64,000 nucleotides of DNA from Acinetobacter gyllenbergii CIP 110306 = MTCC 11365. Lineage in GTDB: Bacteria > Pseudomonadota > Gammaproteobacteria > Pseudomonadales > Moraxellaceae. The stretch is taken from assembly GCF_000413855.1 (NCBI RefSeq), contig NZ_ATGG01000025.1:1-64000 (forward strand). The letters run 5' to 3'. This document shows positions 1-7,991 of the stretch, in pieces. Below the pieces are notes generated by a model, which was not told the origin of the DNA, searched no databases, and saw only the letters and a program-made list of their open reading frames with translations. The translations under genes and the position numbers were made by a program. How positions within the stretch are numbered: position 1 is the first letter of the stretch; each line of letters begins with the position of its first letter.

Positions 1-1665
1 GGCGCAGGACCTTCGGGTTTATCTGCTGCGATTAAAATTCGTCAATTAGCGATTGAAAACAACCTGCCTGATCTTTCTGTTTGTGTTGTTGAAAAAGGCT
101 CTGAAGTAGGTGCGCATATCCTTTCTGGTGCTGTACTTGAACCACGTGCCATGAACGAATTATTTCCGAACTGGAAAGAAGAAGGCGCACCACTGAATGT
201 CCCTGTAACGGGCGACGAAACATATTTCTTACTGTCTGATAGCAAAGCACAAAAAATGCCGCATTGGATGGTACCAAAGTCAATGCACAACGAAGGAAAC
301 TATGTGGTTTCTCTCGGTAACGTGGTGCGTTGGTTAGGTCAAAAAGCCGAAGAACTTGAAGTTTCAATCTTCCCAGGTTTTGCTGCTGCTGAAGTGCTTT
401 ACCATGAAGATGGTACGGTAAAAGGCATCCAAACAGGTGATATGGGGATTGGTAAAAATGGTGAGCCAACCCATAACTTCACGCCTGGTTATGAGCTACA
501 TGCCAAATATACCTTATTCGCTGAAGGCTGCCGTGGTCACCTCGGTAAACGCCTAATTGCCAAATATAATCTTGATAAAGATGCTGATCCGCAACATTAC
601 GGTATCGGGATCAAAGAACTTTGGGAAATCGATCCTGCAAAACACAAACCAGGTTTAGTGATGCATGGTGCAGGTTGGCCTTTATCTGAAACAGGTTCTA
701 CTGGTGGTTGGTGGTTATATCACGCAGAAAATAACCAAGTCACCATGGGCATGATCGTCGATTTATCGTATGAAAATCCGCACATGTATCCATTCATGGA
801 AATGCAACGTTGGAAAACACACCCAACCATCAAGCAATTCCTTGAAGGTGGCAAACGTATTTCTTACGGCGCACGTGCTGTGGTCAAAGGCGGCTTTAAT
901 GCATTGCCTAAACTCACTTTCCCGGGCGGTTGCTTGATTGGTGATGATGCTGGTTTCTTGAACTTCTCAAAAATCAAAGGCTCACACACCGCAATGAAAT
1001 CAGGCATGTTGTGTGGTGAAGCAGTGTTTGAAGCGATTGCTGCGGGTGTTGCCAAAGGTGGTGATCTTGCGATTGCACGTGTACTTGAAGGCGAAGACCA
1101 CTTTGACAAAGAGCTCACTGCTTATACCGATAAATATAACAATTCTTGGTTAAAAGAAGAGTTATATAGCTCGCGTAACTTTGGTCCAGCGATGCATAAG
1201 TTCGGTCAATGGATTGGTGGTGCATTTAACTTTATCGATCAAAACATCTTTAAAGTGCCATTCACGTTGCATGATCTTAAACAAGACTTTGCCGTGCTTA
1301 AAACGGTGGATGCTTCAACGTTTAAACCAAACTATCCAAAACCAGATGGCAAGTTGACTTTTGACCGTTTATCTTCAGTCTTTATCTCAAATACCGTACA
1401 TGAAGAAAACCAACCTGCGCACTTGAAGTTAACTGATCCTTCAATTCCAGTGAACGTGAACTTACCAAAATGGGATGAGCCAGCTCAACGCTACTGCCCT
1501 GCTGGAGTTTATGAAATCATGGAAAATGATGATGGTTCTAAACGCTTCCAAATCAACGCAGCCAACTGTGTACACTGTAAGACGTGTGATATCAAAGATC
1601 CATCACAAAACATTACGTGGGTAACGCCTGAAGGCGGTGGTGGTCCGAACTATCCGAATATGTAA
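1..1665 (+). CDS. Electron transfer flavoprotein-ubiquinone oxidoreductase (5' end outside window)
   Basis: ETF-QO takes electrons from reduced electron transfer flavoprotein (fatty acid and amino acid oxidation) and passes them to ubiquinone at the inner membrane. The frame is open from base 1 and begins inside the Rossmann FAD loop (GAGPSG), so only a short N-terminal piece is missing. The C-terminal end carries the 4Fe-4S ligands: one Cys in YCPAGVYE and three in CVHCKTC, about 25-32 residues before the stop, followed by the family's ITWVTPEGGGGPNYPNM end. An ATG at 151 is internal and is not the start. A terminator hairpin follows at 1675-1705. Identification is from the characteristic C-terminus and overall sequence. 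Confidence 0.96.
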   Translation, partial: GAGPSGLSAAIKIRQLAIENNLPDLSVCVVEKGSEVGAHILSGAVLEPRAMNELFPNWKEEGAPLNVPVTGDETYFLLSDSKAQKMPHWMVPKSMHNEGNYVVSLGNVVRWLGQKAEELEVSIFPGFAAAEVLYHEDGTVKGIQTGDMGIGKNGEPTHNFTPGYELHAKYTLFAEGCRGHLGKRLIAKYNLDKDADPQHYGIGIKELWEIDPAKHKPGLVMHGAGWPLSETGSTGGWWLYHAENNQVTMGMIVDLSYENPHMYPFMEMQRWKTHPTIKQFLEGGKRISYGARAVVKGGFNALPKLTFPGGCLIGDDAGFLNFSKIKGSHTAMKSGMLCGEAVFEAIAAGVAKGGDLAIARVLEGEDHFDKELTAYTDKYNNSWLKEELYSSRNFGPAMHKFGQWIGGAFNFIDQNIFKVPFTLHDLKQDFAVLKTVDASTFKPNYPKPDGKLTFDRLSSVFISNTVHEENQPAHLKLTDPSIPVNVNLPKWDEPAQRYCPAGVYEIMENDDGSKRFQINAANCVHCKTCDIKDPSQNITWVTPEGGGGPNYPNM

Positions 1666-1674
1666 TTCCTTGCG

Positions 1675-1705
1675 ACCCACTAAGACACTGTTTTGGTGGG
1701 TTTTA
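1675..1705 (+). terminator. Terminator after ETF-QO
   Basis: ACCCAC (1675-1680) pairs with GTGGGT (1696-1701), followed by TTTATCTTT. It closes the ETF-QO transcript before the AT-rich accessory patch. Confidence 0.6.
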
Positions 1706-1895
1706 TCTTTGGGGCTTTAGCCACTTCAATATTCAAATATATTTTAAGCATCAGATATAACTGACAAGGCCTGAAATAAAACAATAAATATTTATAAAAT
1801 CGGCACCATATGATTAAATTTAATGTATAAAACGTAAAATAATTAAAATCTTAATATGATAGTTTCAAACCTTAAAATAATTTTAAAGGTTAAAT

Positions 1896-2393
1896 ATGAA
1901 TAATTTTAAGAAGTGTATATTTTTACCATTTATAGCTTTATGCTCTTTTCATACTTATGCAGCTAATTCTCCATTAGCCCAGGAATTAAAAGCACAATCG
2001 AATGAGTATATAAAAGATCATCGTGTAAGCTTACAAGAGGCTCAAAAAAGGTTAGCAATACAAGATGCAAAAGCTCCTTTAATAGAGCAAATAAAACAAA
2101 ACTATAAAGAACGTTTGGCTGGGATTTATGTTGAGCATGACCCAACCTATAAAATTATTGTTCGACTAAAAGGTGGACAACCTGTACAAAATTTTAGAGC
2201 TAAAGTACAAAGCACTCTTCCTTCTTTTATTAATATAGATTTAAGTATCCCTATTGAGTTTCAAACAGGTGCTAATGAGACTCTTGATGAAGGCTTAAGT
2301 AGATTAAAAGCGAATATTCCTAGTTTGAAAAAATTTTCCCTGATTTACAAGCAACTTGGTATGATGAAAAAAGTGGAGAAATTGGTTTATTAG
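1896..2393 (+). CDS. Signal peptide and propeptide half of a frameshifted secreted S1 protease
   Basis: The 165-codon frame starts with a Sec signal peptide (Lys-rich N-terminus, hydrophobic core, cleavage likely after FHTYA) and continues as a charged region like the propeptide of streptogrisin/alpha-lytic proteases. AAAGG lies just upstream of the ATG. From about 2334 the reading becomes nonsense-like and stops at 2393. The -1 frame instead continues without a stop as FPDLQATWYDEKSGEIG and TDGSLNKSILQQ straight into the protease domain that ends at 3142. The switch point is a run of six A and four T at 2328-2337. I therefore read 1896-3142 as one gene broken, or switched off, by a one-base indel. 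The DNA is clearly more AT-rich than neighbouring core genes. Confidence 0.7.
   Translation: MNNFKKCIFLPFIALCSFHTYAANSPLAQELKAQSNEYIKDHRVSLQEAQKRLAIQDAKAPLIEQIKQNYKERLAGIYVEHDPTYKIIVRLKGGQPVQNFRAKVQSTLPSFINIDLSIPIEFQTGANETLDEGLSRLKANIPSLKKFSLIYKQLGMMKKVEKLVY
2328..2337 (+). other. Homopolymer run at the protease frameshift (A6T4)
   Basis: AAAAAATTTT sits exactly where the upstream frame must move by -1 (or gain one base) to join the protease frame. One more A or T would give an uninterrupted protein. This could be a polymerase-slippage or phase-variation tract, a plain inactivating deletion, a sequencing error, or ribosomal slippage on AAA AAA. Confidence 0.6.
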
Positions 2394-2500
2394 TTTATAC
2401 AGATGGAAGTCTTAATAAATCCATTTTACAGCAGAAGTTAGCAACGCTATCAAGTAAAAATAATGGTTTACCCTTTAACATAGAGTTTACTAATCAAAAA

Positions 2501-3142
2501 ATGTCTGATGCTGCAAGTATTCGAGGCGGTGCTTATATCTCTTCTCCCTCATCCTACTGTACGTCAGGTTTTGGTATAAAAAACAGTGCAGGGACCAGAT
2601 TTATAACAACAGCTGGTCATTGTGACAATAACTTAAAGGATATGGATAGTGGCGTAGCACTTAATTTTGTTAATGAAGCACGCAATGCAAATCAAGATGT
2701 ACAATGGCACTCTGTTACTTCTGGAAATACTGTTGTACCAGAGTTTTATGCTGACTCTCAAACAACCCCTCGTACTTTAACAGGCCGAAGAACACGAGCA
2801 AGTACGACTCAAGGCGATAATGTTTGTCATCAGGGTAAAACGACTGGATATAGTTGTGGTTATGTAGCTCAAACTAATTATGCCCCCACTTATTCCAATG
2901 CATGCAATGGTCAAACCTGTAACCCTGTCTGGGTAAGAGTAAAAGGCACTGCATCAGGAACAGGAAATGGAACGTTAAAATGTTATCAAGGAGATAGTGG
3001 CGGTCCCGTTTTCGCATCTCAAACCGCATTTGGCTTGTTAAAAGGGACACTAGCTTCTGGTACTGGCTCAGGCGAATGTACAGAATATTATTATATGTCT
3101 ACGGATGAACTTTATAACCTAGGATTTTCTTTAGTCTATTGA
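2501..3142 (+). CDS. Trypsin-like serine protease domain (S1, streptogrisin/alpha-lytic type), downstream part of frameshifted gene
   Basis: This part encodes the catalytic domain of a secreted chymotrypsin-fold protease. The triad is visible: His in TAGHC, Asp probably in NQDVQW, and Ser in GDSGGPVF. The paired-cysteine motif VCHQGKTTGYSCG is typical of the streptogrisin/alpha-lytic group. The ATG at 2501 is only the first Met in this frame. The frame is open upstream to the A6T4 run near 2335, and a protein started at 2501 would lack a signal peptide and most of its propeptide. Its true N-terminus is therefore most likely the frame starting at 1896. A lipoprotein gene follows 2 bases after the stop, which suggests cotranscription. 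No T2SS gene is adjacent, although gspF-gspG lie about 5 kb away. Confidence 0.85.
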   Translation: MSDAASIRGGAYISSPSSYCTSGFGIKNSAGTRFITTAGHCDNNLKDMDSGVALNFVNEARNANQDVQWHSVTSGNTVVPEFYADSQTTPRTLTGRRTRASTTQGDNVCHQGKTTGYSCGYVAQTNYAPTYSNACNGQTCNPVWVRVKGTASGTGNGTLKCYQGDSGGPVFASQTAFGLLKGTLASGTGSGECTEYYYMSTDELYNLGFSLVY

Positions 3143-3144
3143 TC

Positions 3145-3582
3145 ATGAATAAAAAAATTAAACTATTTAGCTCACTCATTGGGTTCATCTGTATTCTTTA
3201 TGGATGTAACAACCCTAACCAAGAGACTAAAAGCTCTCAATCTACAGTCATTATTCCTCAAATAAAATATACCGGTGAAGGAGACAATGCAAGTTATAGC
3301 GAGGCAACTATAAAAATTGAAGGGTCATGTTTATATTTTGAGAATAGGGAAAATAGAATTCTTCCTATTTTCGCAACTCAGGAAGCTTATTGGGATTCTA
3401 AAAAAAATGTTTTAGTGGTTGATGAAAAAGAATACAAAAATAGGGAGTTAATAGCATATGGAAGTGGAGAGCCTTACGCTATTGATCTTAATACCGACAA
3501 GTGGATTATTAAACCAGCAAATTCTTGTAGTTTAAAGAAAGGCATTATTATTAATAAATTAATACAACCTTTAATTAAATAG
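3145..3582 (+). CDS. Small lipoprotein of unknown function
   Basis: The product has about 145 residues. The N-terminus MNKKIKLF is followed by a hydrophobic stretch ending in a lipobox-like ILYGC, so it should be a lipid-anchored protein processed by signal peptidase II. The rest is hydrophilic with two further cysteines and no domain I recognise. I chose ATG 3145. An in-frame TTG at 3139 overlaps the protease stop and is less likely. Because it lies 2 bases behind the protease frame in the same AT-rich patch, it may act with the protease, for example as an inhibitor or partner, but that is inference from position only. Confidence 0.7.
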   Translation: MNKKIKLFSSLIGFICILYGCNNPNQETKSSQSTVIIPQIKYTGEGDNASYSEATIKIEGSCLYFENRENRILPIFATQEAYWDSKKNVLVVDEKEYKNRELIAYGSGEPYAIDLNTDKWIIKPANSCSLKKGIIINKLIQPLIK

Positions 3583-3635
3583 CTTAAATCACGATAACGT
3601 TAATAAAATCAATTTAGTCGTGATTTAAGCTTTTA
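3581..3635 (+). terminator. Terminator with 14-bp perfect arms after the lipoprotein gene
   Basis: AGCTTAAATCACGA (3581-3594) and its exact reverse complement (3618-3631) flank a 23-base loop, followed by TTTT. It overlaps the lipoprotein stop codon and marks the right end of the AT-rich patch. Confidence 0.7.
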
Positions 3636-3651
3636 TATTTAAAAATGATCC

Positions 3652-3912
3652 TTAACCCTTCTGGACCAAATAACGATATTCCGTATTGCTGTTTTCATCC
3701 AAACTTTCTTCTTTTAATACCAACTCGTGTCCGAGATGCATACAAAATTTTGGAATATCCCATGAGGTAGACGGATCTGTGGCAAGCACCTCAACAACAT
3801 CACCTGACTTGGCTTTGCGAATAGCTTGATGCAGCATCATCACAGGTTCAGGGCAACGTAAACCTCGCGTATTAATTTGAACAGCGGGAAGTTTGGGTTG
3901 TTCAGACATCAT
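3652..3912 (-). CDS. tusA: TusA-family sulfurtransferase
   Basis: This is a small cytoplasmic sulfur carrier of the SirA/TusA fold. In E. coli TusA accepts persulfide sulfur from IscS and relays it towards tRNA 2-thiouridine formation and other acceptors. The hallmark motif GLRCPEPVMM contains the active cysteine around residue 20 in the CPxP box. The C-terminal half (DPSTSWDIPKFCMHLGH) matches the family, and about 86 residues is the usual length. The ATG-ATG pair at 3912/3909 with TTTGAG upstream is preferred to the in-frame TTG at 3921. The gene is divergent from corC, and its partners TusBCD are not in the window. Confidence 0.9.
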   Translation of the reverse strand: MMSEQPKLPAVQINTRGLRCPEPVMMLHQAIRKAKSGDVVEVLATDPSTSWDIPKFCMHLGHELVLKEESLDENSNTEYRYLVQKG

Positions 3913-4084
3913 TAAACTCAAATATTCGAATTGTCATATTTTAGCATAAACCGCTCAGATGAAAATCATCAGCAGCATTTTGAAAAACTGTACGTTTTTT
4001 ACATAGTTTTATTGATGCATATCCGCTTTATCTTCGGTATGATGAAAATCATCTAATTGATATAGAGAGTCTTTAGGAAAGATC

Positions 4085-4924
4085 ATGGTCGAGGAATCCA
4101 GTCCGTCGTGGGGTATGCGTGGCTTAAGAAAATGGTTAGGCACCGCACCTGAAACCCGCGATGAATTACTCAAGTTAGTTCAAGACTCACGTCGCTTTTT
4201 AGAGCCAGATACTGTTGCTATGCTTGAGGGTGTTCTCGATCTGCCAGCAACCAAGATTCGAGAAGTCATGACACCGCGTACAGCGATTATCAGCTTACAG
4301 GAAGACGATCAATTACTTGATATTCTGCATGTACTGATTGATTCGGCACATTCACGCTTCCCTGTATTTTCAGCAGATCAAAGTGACAATGTGGTCGGCA
4401 TCTTATTGGCGAAAGATCTTTTGCCATTTTTAACTGAGCGCAATGTCAAAGTCGATATTCGTTCATTGATGCGTCAGCCTGTTTTCGTACCTGAAAGTGC
4501 ACGCTCAGACCAAGTGCTACGCATGTTAAAAAATACCCAGACCCATATTGCCATCGTGATTGATGAATATGGCTCAACCTCGGGTTTGGTTACCCTCGAA
4601 GACATTCTTGAAGAGATTGTGGGCGAAATTGAAGATGAGCACGATATTGCAGATGAAGAAGCACTGTATATCGTACCAGACAATGACCCAACCACAGCCA
4701 ATACTTGGATAGTGCAGGCACTTACACCAATCGAACACTTCAACACTATTTTAGATGCAGATTTTTCTGACGATGAAGTTGAAACTATGGGCGGCTTACT
4801 GCTGCAAGAGATTGGTTTAGTGAGCGATTTACAAGGTCAAACCATTGAACTTGGAGATTGGCAATTTACCATTATTGAAGCAGATGCACGCACTATTCAT
4901 CTGATTCGAGCTGTCCGTCAATGA
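4085..4924 (+). CDS. corC: CorC-type CBS-domain protein (HlyC/CorC family)
   Basis: This cytoplasmic protein of 279 residues carries a CBS pair (about residues 65-190; motif REVMTPRTAI near the start, and IVIDEYGSTSGLVTLEDILEE near the end) and a C-terminal CorC_HlyC domain (about 205-275). In enterobacteria CorC is linked to magnesium/cobalt efflux, and the family includes true Mg2+ exporters only when a DUF21 membrane part is present. That part is absent here. AGGAAAG lies before the ATG. The stop overlaps the lnt start (ATGA), which is the conserved corC(ybeX)-lnt pairing, so translational coupling is likely. Confidence 0.93.
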   Translation: MVEESSPSWGMRGLRKWLGTAPETRDELLKLVQDSRRFLEPDTVAMLEGVLDLPATKIREVMTPRTAIISLQEDDQLLDILHVLIDSAHSRFPVFSADQSDNVVGILLAKDLLPFLTERNVKVDIRSLMRQPVFVPESARSDQVLRMLKNTQTHIAIVIDEYGSTSGLVTLEDILEEIVGEIEDEHDIADEEALYIVPDNDPTTANTWIVQALTPIEHFNTILDADFSDDEVETMGGLLLQEIGLVSDLQGQTIELGDWQFTIIEADARTIHLIRAVRQ

Positions 4925-6480
4925 GAACCTATTTTGAGAAGCTGCTAAATCCATCTCAAGCACACACTCAGCTTCCTTTTATATTTCCCCTTTTGATTGC
5001 ACTGATTTCAGGTGCAATCTTTAGTTTTGCCTTAGCACCCTATTATTTTTGGTGGCTCGCGATTTTATCGCCTGCATTATTGTATGCAGTATTACGTCAA
5101 CGTAGTCCACGCCAAGCCTTTGCGCTGGGTTGGGCTTATGGTTTTGGTTTATGGTTCGTCGGTGCTTTTTGGCTATTCACCTCTATCCATACCTATGGCG
5201 ATACCAATGCCTTTTTAAGCATTTTGATGATTGCCTTTATGGCGGCTGCGATGGGTCTATTTACAGCCTTCCAAACTTGGTTGTATCGGCGCTTCTTCCC
5301 TGAAACACCGCTGACTTTCGCGCCACTTTGGGTACTCTTTGAATGGGCCAAGACATGGGTGTTCACTGGTTTCCCATGGTTGTTTGCAGGTTATGCCTTC
5401 ACTGAACGTCTGCTCGATGGCTATGCGCCGTTATTTGGCGTTTATGCCGTTTCATTCGTCGTGATTGTGCTGGCCTGTGCTTTAGTTGAGATTCTAAATC
5501 GTCGCTGGTTCTGGGCAATTCCATCTACCCTACTGATACTGGGTGCTTGGGGCGCTGGATTGATTCAATTCGTTCAACCTAAAGCAGCCAAACCACTCAG
5601 CGTTTCCTTGGTTCAGGGCAATATTCCGCAAGACTTGAAATGGCTCACCGAATACCAGATCAAAACCTTAGAGATTTACGCCACACTGACTCGTGCTGAA
5701 TGGGGTCGTGATCTGATCGTCTGGCCTGAGTCATCTATTCCGATGTTCCAGACCGATATTCCAGAATTCTTGGATGCGATGGCCGCGCAAGCAAAGAAAA
5801 CCGATACCGCTTGGGTCACAGGTATTCCTTATTGGGATCTACCTAAATCACAACAAGTCGGCGAGCCGCTGTATTACAACAGTATTATGGCATCGGGTAG
5901 TGATTCATCGGGTTTGTATAAGAAGCAACGTTTAGTGCCTTTTGGTGAATATATTCCGTTATCAGGTGCACTGAAATGGGTATTACCTGCCCTTCAAAAT
6001 GATGTCAGCATGAGTGGTTTTTCACGTGGTGAGGCCAATCAGAAACCTTTAATGGTGAAAGGCCATGCATTGGCTGCAGCCATTTGCTATGAAGTGGCTT
6101 ATCCCAACCTGACCCGTCGCAATGCATCAAATAGTGACTTCTTAATTACTGTGTCGAATGATGCATGGTTCACGGGGACGGCTGGACCTTGGCAACATCT
6201 GCAAATGGTACAGATGCGAGCCAAGGAAAATGGTCGTTGGTTTATTCGCGCCACCAATACAGGTGTGACTGCATTTATTGATCAGCATGGTCATATCGTA
6301 AAACAAGCACCAATAGATCAAGAAGCCGTATTACGTGGCGAATTACCTGCCATGCAAGGGCAAACGCTGTATAACCGCCTAAGCGATTACCCGATCTTAA
6401 TTTTATCATTGCTTTTATTGATCGTAGGCTGGATCTATCGTCCGCGTAAAGTTGATATTAGCTTCAAATCCCGTCGATAA
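4921..6480 (+). CDS. lnt: Apolipoprotein N-acyltransferase
   Basis: Lnt is an inner-membrane enzyme that adds the third acyl chain to the N-terminal cysteine of lipoproteins before Lol export. About six N-terminal membrane segments (residues 15-225) precede a periplasmic nitrilase-fold domain. The catalytic triad can be placed at Glu270 (VWPESS), Lys335 (LYKKQR) and Cys389 (AICYEV), and one last membrane helix lies near residue 500. The 519-residue length is normal. The start codon overlaps the corC stop by four bases. The next gene is convergent and lies only 2 bases away. Confidence 0.97.
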   Translation: MRTYFEKLLNPSQAHTQLPFIFPLLIALISGAIFSFALAPYYFWWLAILSPALLYAVLRQRSPRQAFALGWAYGFGLWFVGAFWLFTSIHTYGDTNAFLSILMIAFMAAAMGLFTAFQTWLYRRFFPETPLTFAPLWVLFEWAKTWVFTGFPWLFAGYAFTERLLDGYAPLFGVYAVSFVVIVLACALVEILNRRWFWAIPSTLLILGAWGAGLIQFVQPKAAKPLSVSLVQGNIPQDLKWLTEYQIKTLEIYATLTRAEWGRDLIVWPESSIPMFQTDIPEFLDAMAAQAKKTDTAWVTGIPYWDLPKSQQVGEPLYYNSIMASGSDSSGLYKKQRLVPFGEYIPLSGALKWVLPALQNDVSMSGFSRGEANQKPLMVKGHALAAAICYEVAYPNLTRRNASNSDFLITVSNDAWFTGTAGPWQHLQMVQMRAKENGRWFIRATNTGVTAFIDQHGHIVKQAPIDQEAVLRGELPAMQGQTLYNRLSDYPILILSLLLLIVGWIYRPRKVDISFKSRR

Positions 6481-6481
6481 A

Positions 6482-6820
6482 TTACAGTAACTTTGTGCCC
6501 AGAGGAACATCAAACTCTGGGACACAAAGCGCGACATCTCCGTCTGCATTATGAAAACCTGTCACCAGACATTCAGACTGAATCGGCCCAATCTGCTTTT
6601 TCGGGAAATTCACCACAGCAACCACCAGTTTTCCAAGCAAATCTTCAGGTTGATATAGCTTGGTAATTTGCGCACTGGATTTTCTGATCCCCAGTTCTTC
6701 ACCAAAATCTACCTGCAAAATATAAGCGGGCTTTCGCGCTTGTTGAAACACTTCCGCTTGAATGATTCTACCCACACGTAATTCAACCTTAGTAAAATCA
6801 TTCCATTCGATCTGTTGCAT
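6482..6820 (-). CDS. CsaA-like tRNA-binding domain protein
   Basis: The product is a single OB-fold tRNA-binding domain of about 112 residues, like CsaA and the C-terminal domain of MetRS. Motifs include KVELRVGRIIQAE near the N-terminus, LGIRKSSAQIT in the middle and VALCVPEFDVPLGTKL at the end. CsaA has been described as an export-related chaperone in Bacillus, but the role in Acinetobacter is not known. I use the ATG at 6820 because AAAGGAAAAAG stands directly before it. The frame is open to 6874, but the extra 18 residues are not typical of the family. Confidence 0.88.
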   Translation of the reverse strand: MQQIEWNDFTKVELRVGRIIQAEVFQQARKPAYILQVDFGEELGIRKSSAQITKLYQPEDLLGKLVVAVVNFPKKQIGPIQSECLVTGFHNADGDVALCVPEFDVPLGTKLL

Positions 6821-6946
6821 GCTTTTTCCTTTTTGCTCTTTTAAGCCCAGTTGCAGCATAGCGAATCTATCCAACTCAATAAATACGCTTATTTTTATTT
6901 TCTATTTAGCGACTTCATGCTAAATTAATTGTGCTGATTATAAAGC

Positions 6947-6960
6947 CGTAAACGTTTACG
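6947..6960. promoter_or_regulatory. Perfect 14-bp palindrome, LacI/GalR-type operator candidate
   Basis: CGTAAACGTTTACG is fully self-complementary and resembles LacI/GalR-family operators (central AACGTT with flanking symmetry, as in PurR boxes). It lies just after a possible -10 (TATAAA, 6939-6944) and about 105 bases before the DUF2798 gene, a normal repressor position. No regulator gene is adjacent. Confidence 0.45.
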
Positions 6961-7064
6961 TCAATCAACGTGCCAACATATCTCCAACAAGGCTTGGAGC
7001 TATTTTATCTAGATATTTTCATCTTGGATAAGGCACTGGCGTTTGTTGGTTTACGGAGTCAAAA

Positions 7065-7328
7065 ATGCAGAATTCAAAATCTTCTACTTTTAATTTTCAG
7101 AAAATTCCAAATCGTTACGCATCCATTGTTTTACCCTTCTTTTTATCCATTATTATGACTTTCATCGTGTCTTGTATAAGTACACTGAGAAGTATGGGTT
7201 TTGAGCAGTTCTCTTTCGCAACGTGGATGTCAGCGTGGGGAATTTCATGGCTAATTGCTTTCCCTGTGCTGCTCTTGGTCTTGCCTGTCGTGCGCAAGTT
7301 AACCCTGCTCTTGGTTCGACCAGTTTAA
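7065..7328 (+). CDS. DUF2798 membrane protein
   Basis: This protein of 87 residues has two membrane helices (about 20-42 and 58-80) and matches DUF2798: IPNRYASIVLPFFLS, the ISTLR turn, and WGISWLIAFPVLLLVLPVVRKL. Function is unknown; homologues are often found beside transcriptional regulators. The upstream region holds a perfect 14-bp palindrome, so the gene is probably repressor-controlled. It is a single gene ended by a shared terminator at 7342-7370. Confidence 0.8.
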   Translation: MQNSKSSTFNFQKIPNRYASIVLPFFLSIIMTFIVSCISTLRSMGFEQFSFATWMSAWGISWLIAFPVLLLVLPVVRKLTLLLVRPV

Positions 7329-7341
7329 CTGCAGACCATAA

Positions 7342-7370
7342 AAAAACGTAGATCTTTGGTCTACGTTTTT
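7342..7370. terminator. Bidirectional terminator between convergent genes
   Basis: AAAAACGTAGA (7342-7352) pairs perfectly with TCTACGTTTTT (7360-7370). A and T runs flank both sides, so it can stop both the DUF2798 gene and the minus-strand membrane protein gene. Confidence 0.8.
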
Positions 7371-7385
7371 ATTCACAATATAGGC

Positions 7386-7730
7386 TTAGAAATTAATCGA
7401 CAATTGCACCGATAAATACGCCACCAGACTGGATAAAAATAGCATCGGAATATAGCGATAGGCTTTAAACACAAGCTGCTCATATTTAGAAATTAGCTCG
7501 TGGTTATGCCAGACACTGGTTTTTAAGGCACTGAGAAAACACAATACAAACCATGCACTCAACATACTCAATGCAAAAAAACCAATCATGATTTGGCTGC
7601 TTCCTTCTGAAGCTTGCCACAAACTTAATGCACCTTCACTAAAAGGCAATAAACTTAAGATGAGCAATACAGATTTAAGCATTGCCCAATGAAACTGATT
7701 CAGTTCATCCAACACAAAAAATGCTTTCAT
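7386..7730 (-). CDS. Unknown small membrane protein
   Basis: The product has 114 residues and I do not recognise it. Hydrophobic stretches near residues 17-37, 48-68 and 92-112 suggest three membrane helices, and the segment LKTSVWHNHELISKYEQLVFKAYR between the last two should be cytoplasmic or periplasmic. There are no catalytic motifs. GGAGATCAG lies just before the ATG on the coding strand. It stands alone between a terminator and the gspFG region. Confidence 0.65.
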   Translation of the reverse strand: MKAFFVLDELNQFHWAMLKSVLLILSLLPFSEGALSLWQASEGSSQIMIGFFALSMLSAWFVLCFLSALKTSVWHNHELISKYEQLVFKAYRYIPMLFLSSLVAYLSVQLSINF

Positions 7731-7933
7731 CTGATCTCCACATCTTATTTCAATGGTCTGAATTTATTATGCAAAGCTTTGATCTAAAGAAGAAGTCTAT
7801 TTTTCTGCATAATTTCTTTTTCTTGTAACTATTAAATATGGGAATAATTCTTATTATAACTCTCACATATTCAATATTTTATTTATTTTATATTTTTCAA
7901 AATTTTAGCTTGTTATTTATAATTAAGAAACAT

Positions 7934-7978
7934 TATCACTTCACTCTAGATTTATTTAATTCAAAAAGTGAAGTGATA
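7934..7978 (-). terminator. 12-bp inverted repeat downstream of gspG
   Basis: TATCACTTCACT (7934-7945) and AGTGAAGTGATA (7967-7978) are exact complements with a 21-base loop. It begins about 14 bases after the gspG stop and probably ends or stabilises the gspFG transcript. The T run in that direction is poor, so it may be a 3' stabilising hairpin rather than an intrinsic terminator. Confidence 0.5.
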
Positions 7979-7991
7979 TTTTATTTCATCA

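Noticed and set aside
2331..2337. Canonical -1 slippery heptamer A AAT TTT in the protease gene
   Set aside because: The heptamer exists (AAATTTT) but is out of phase: the upstream frame reads AAA TTT here, not AAT TTT. Only simple slippage on AAA AAA would work.
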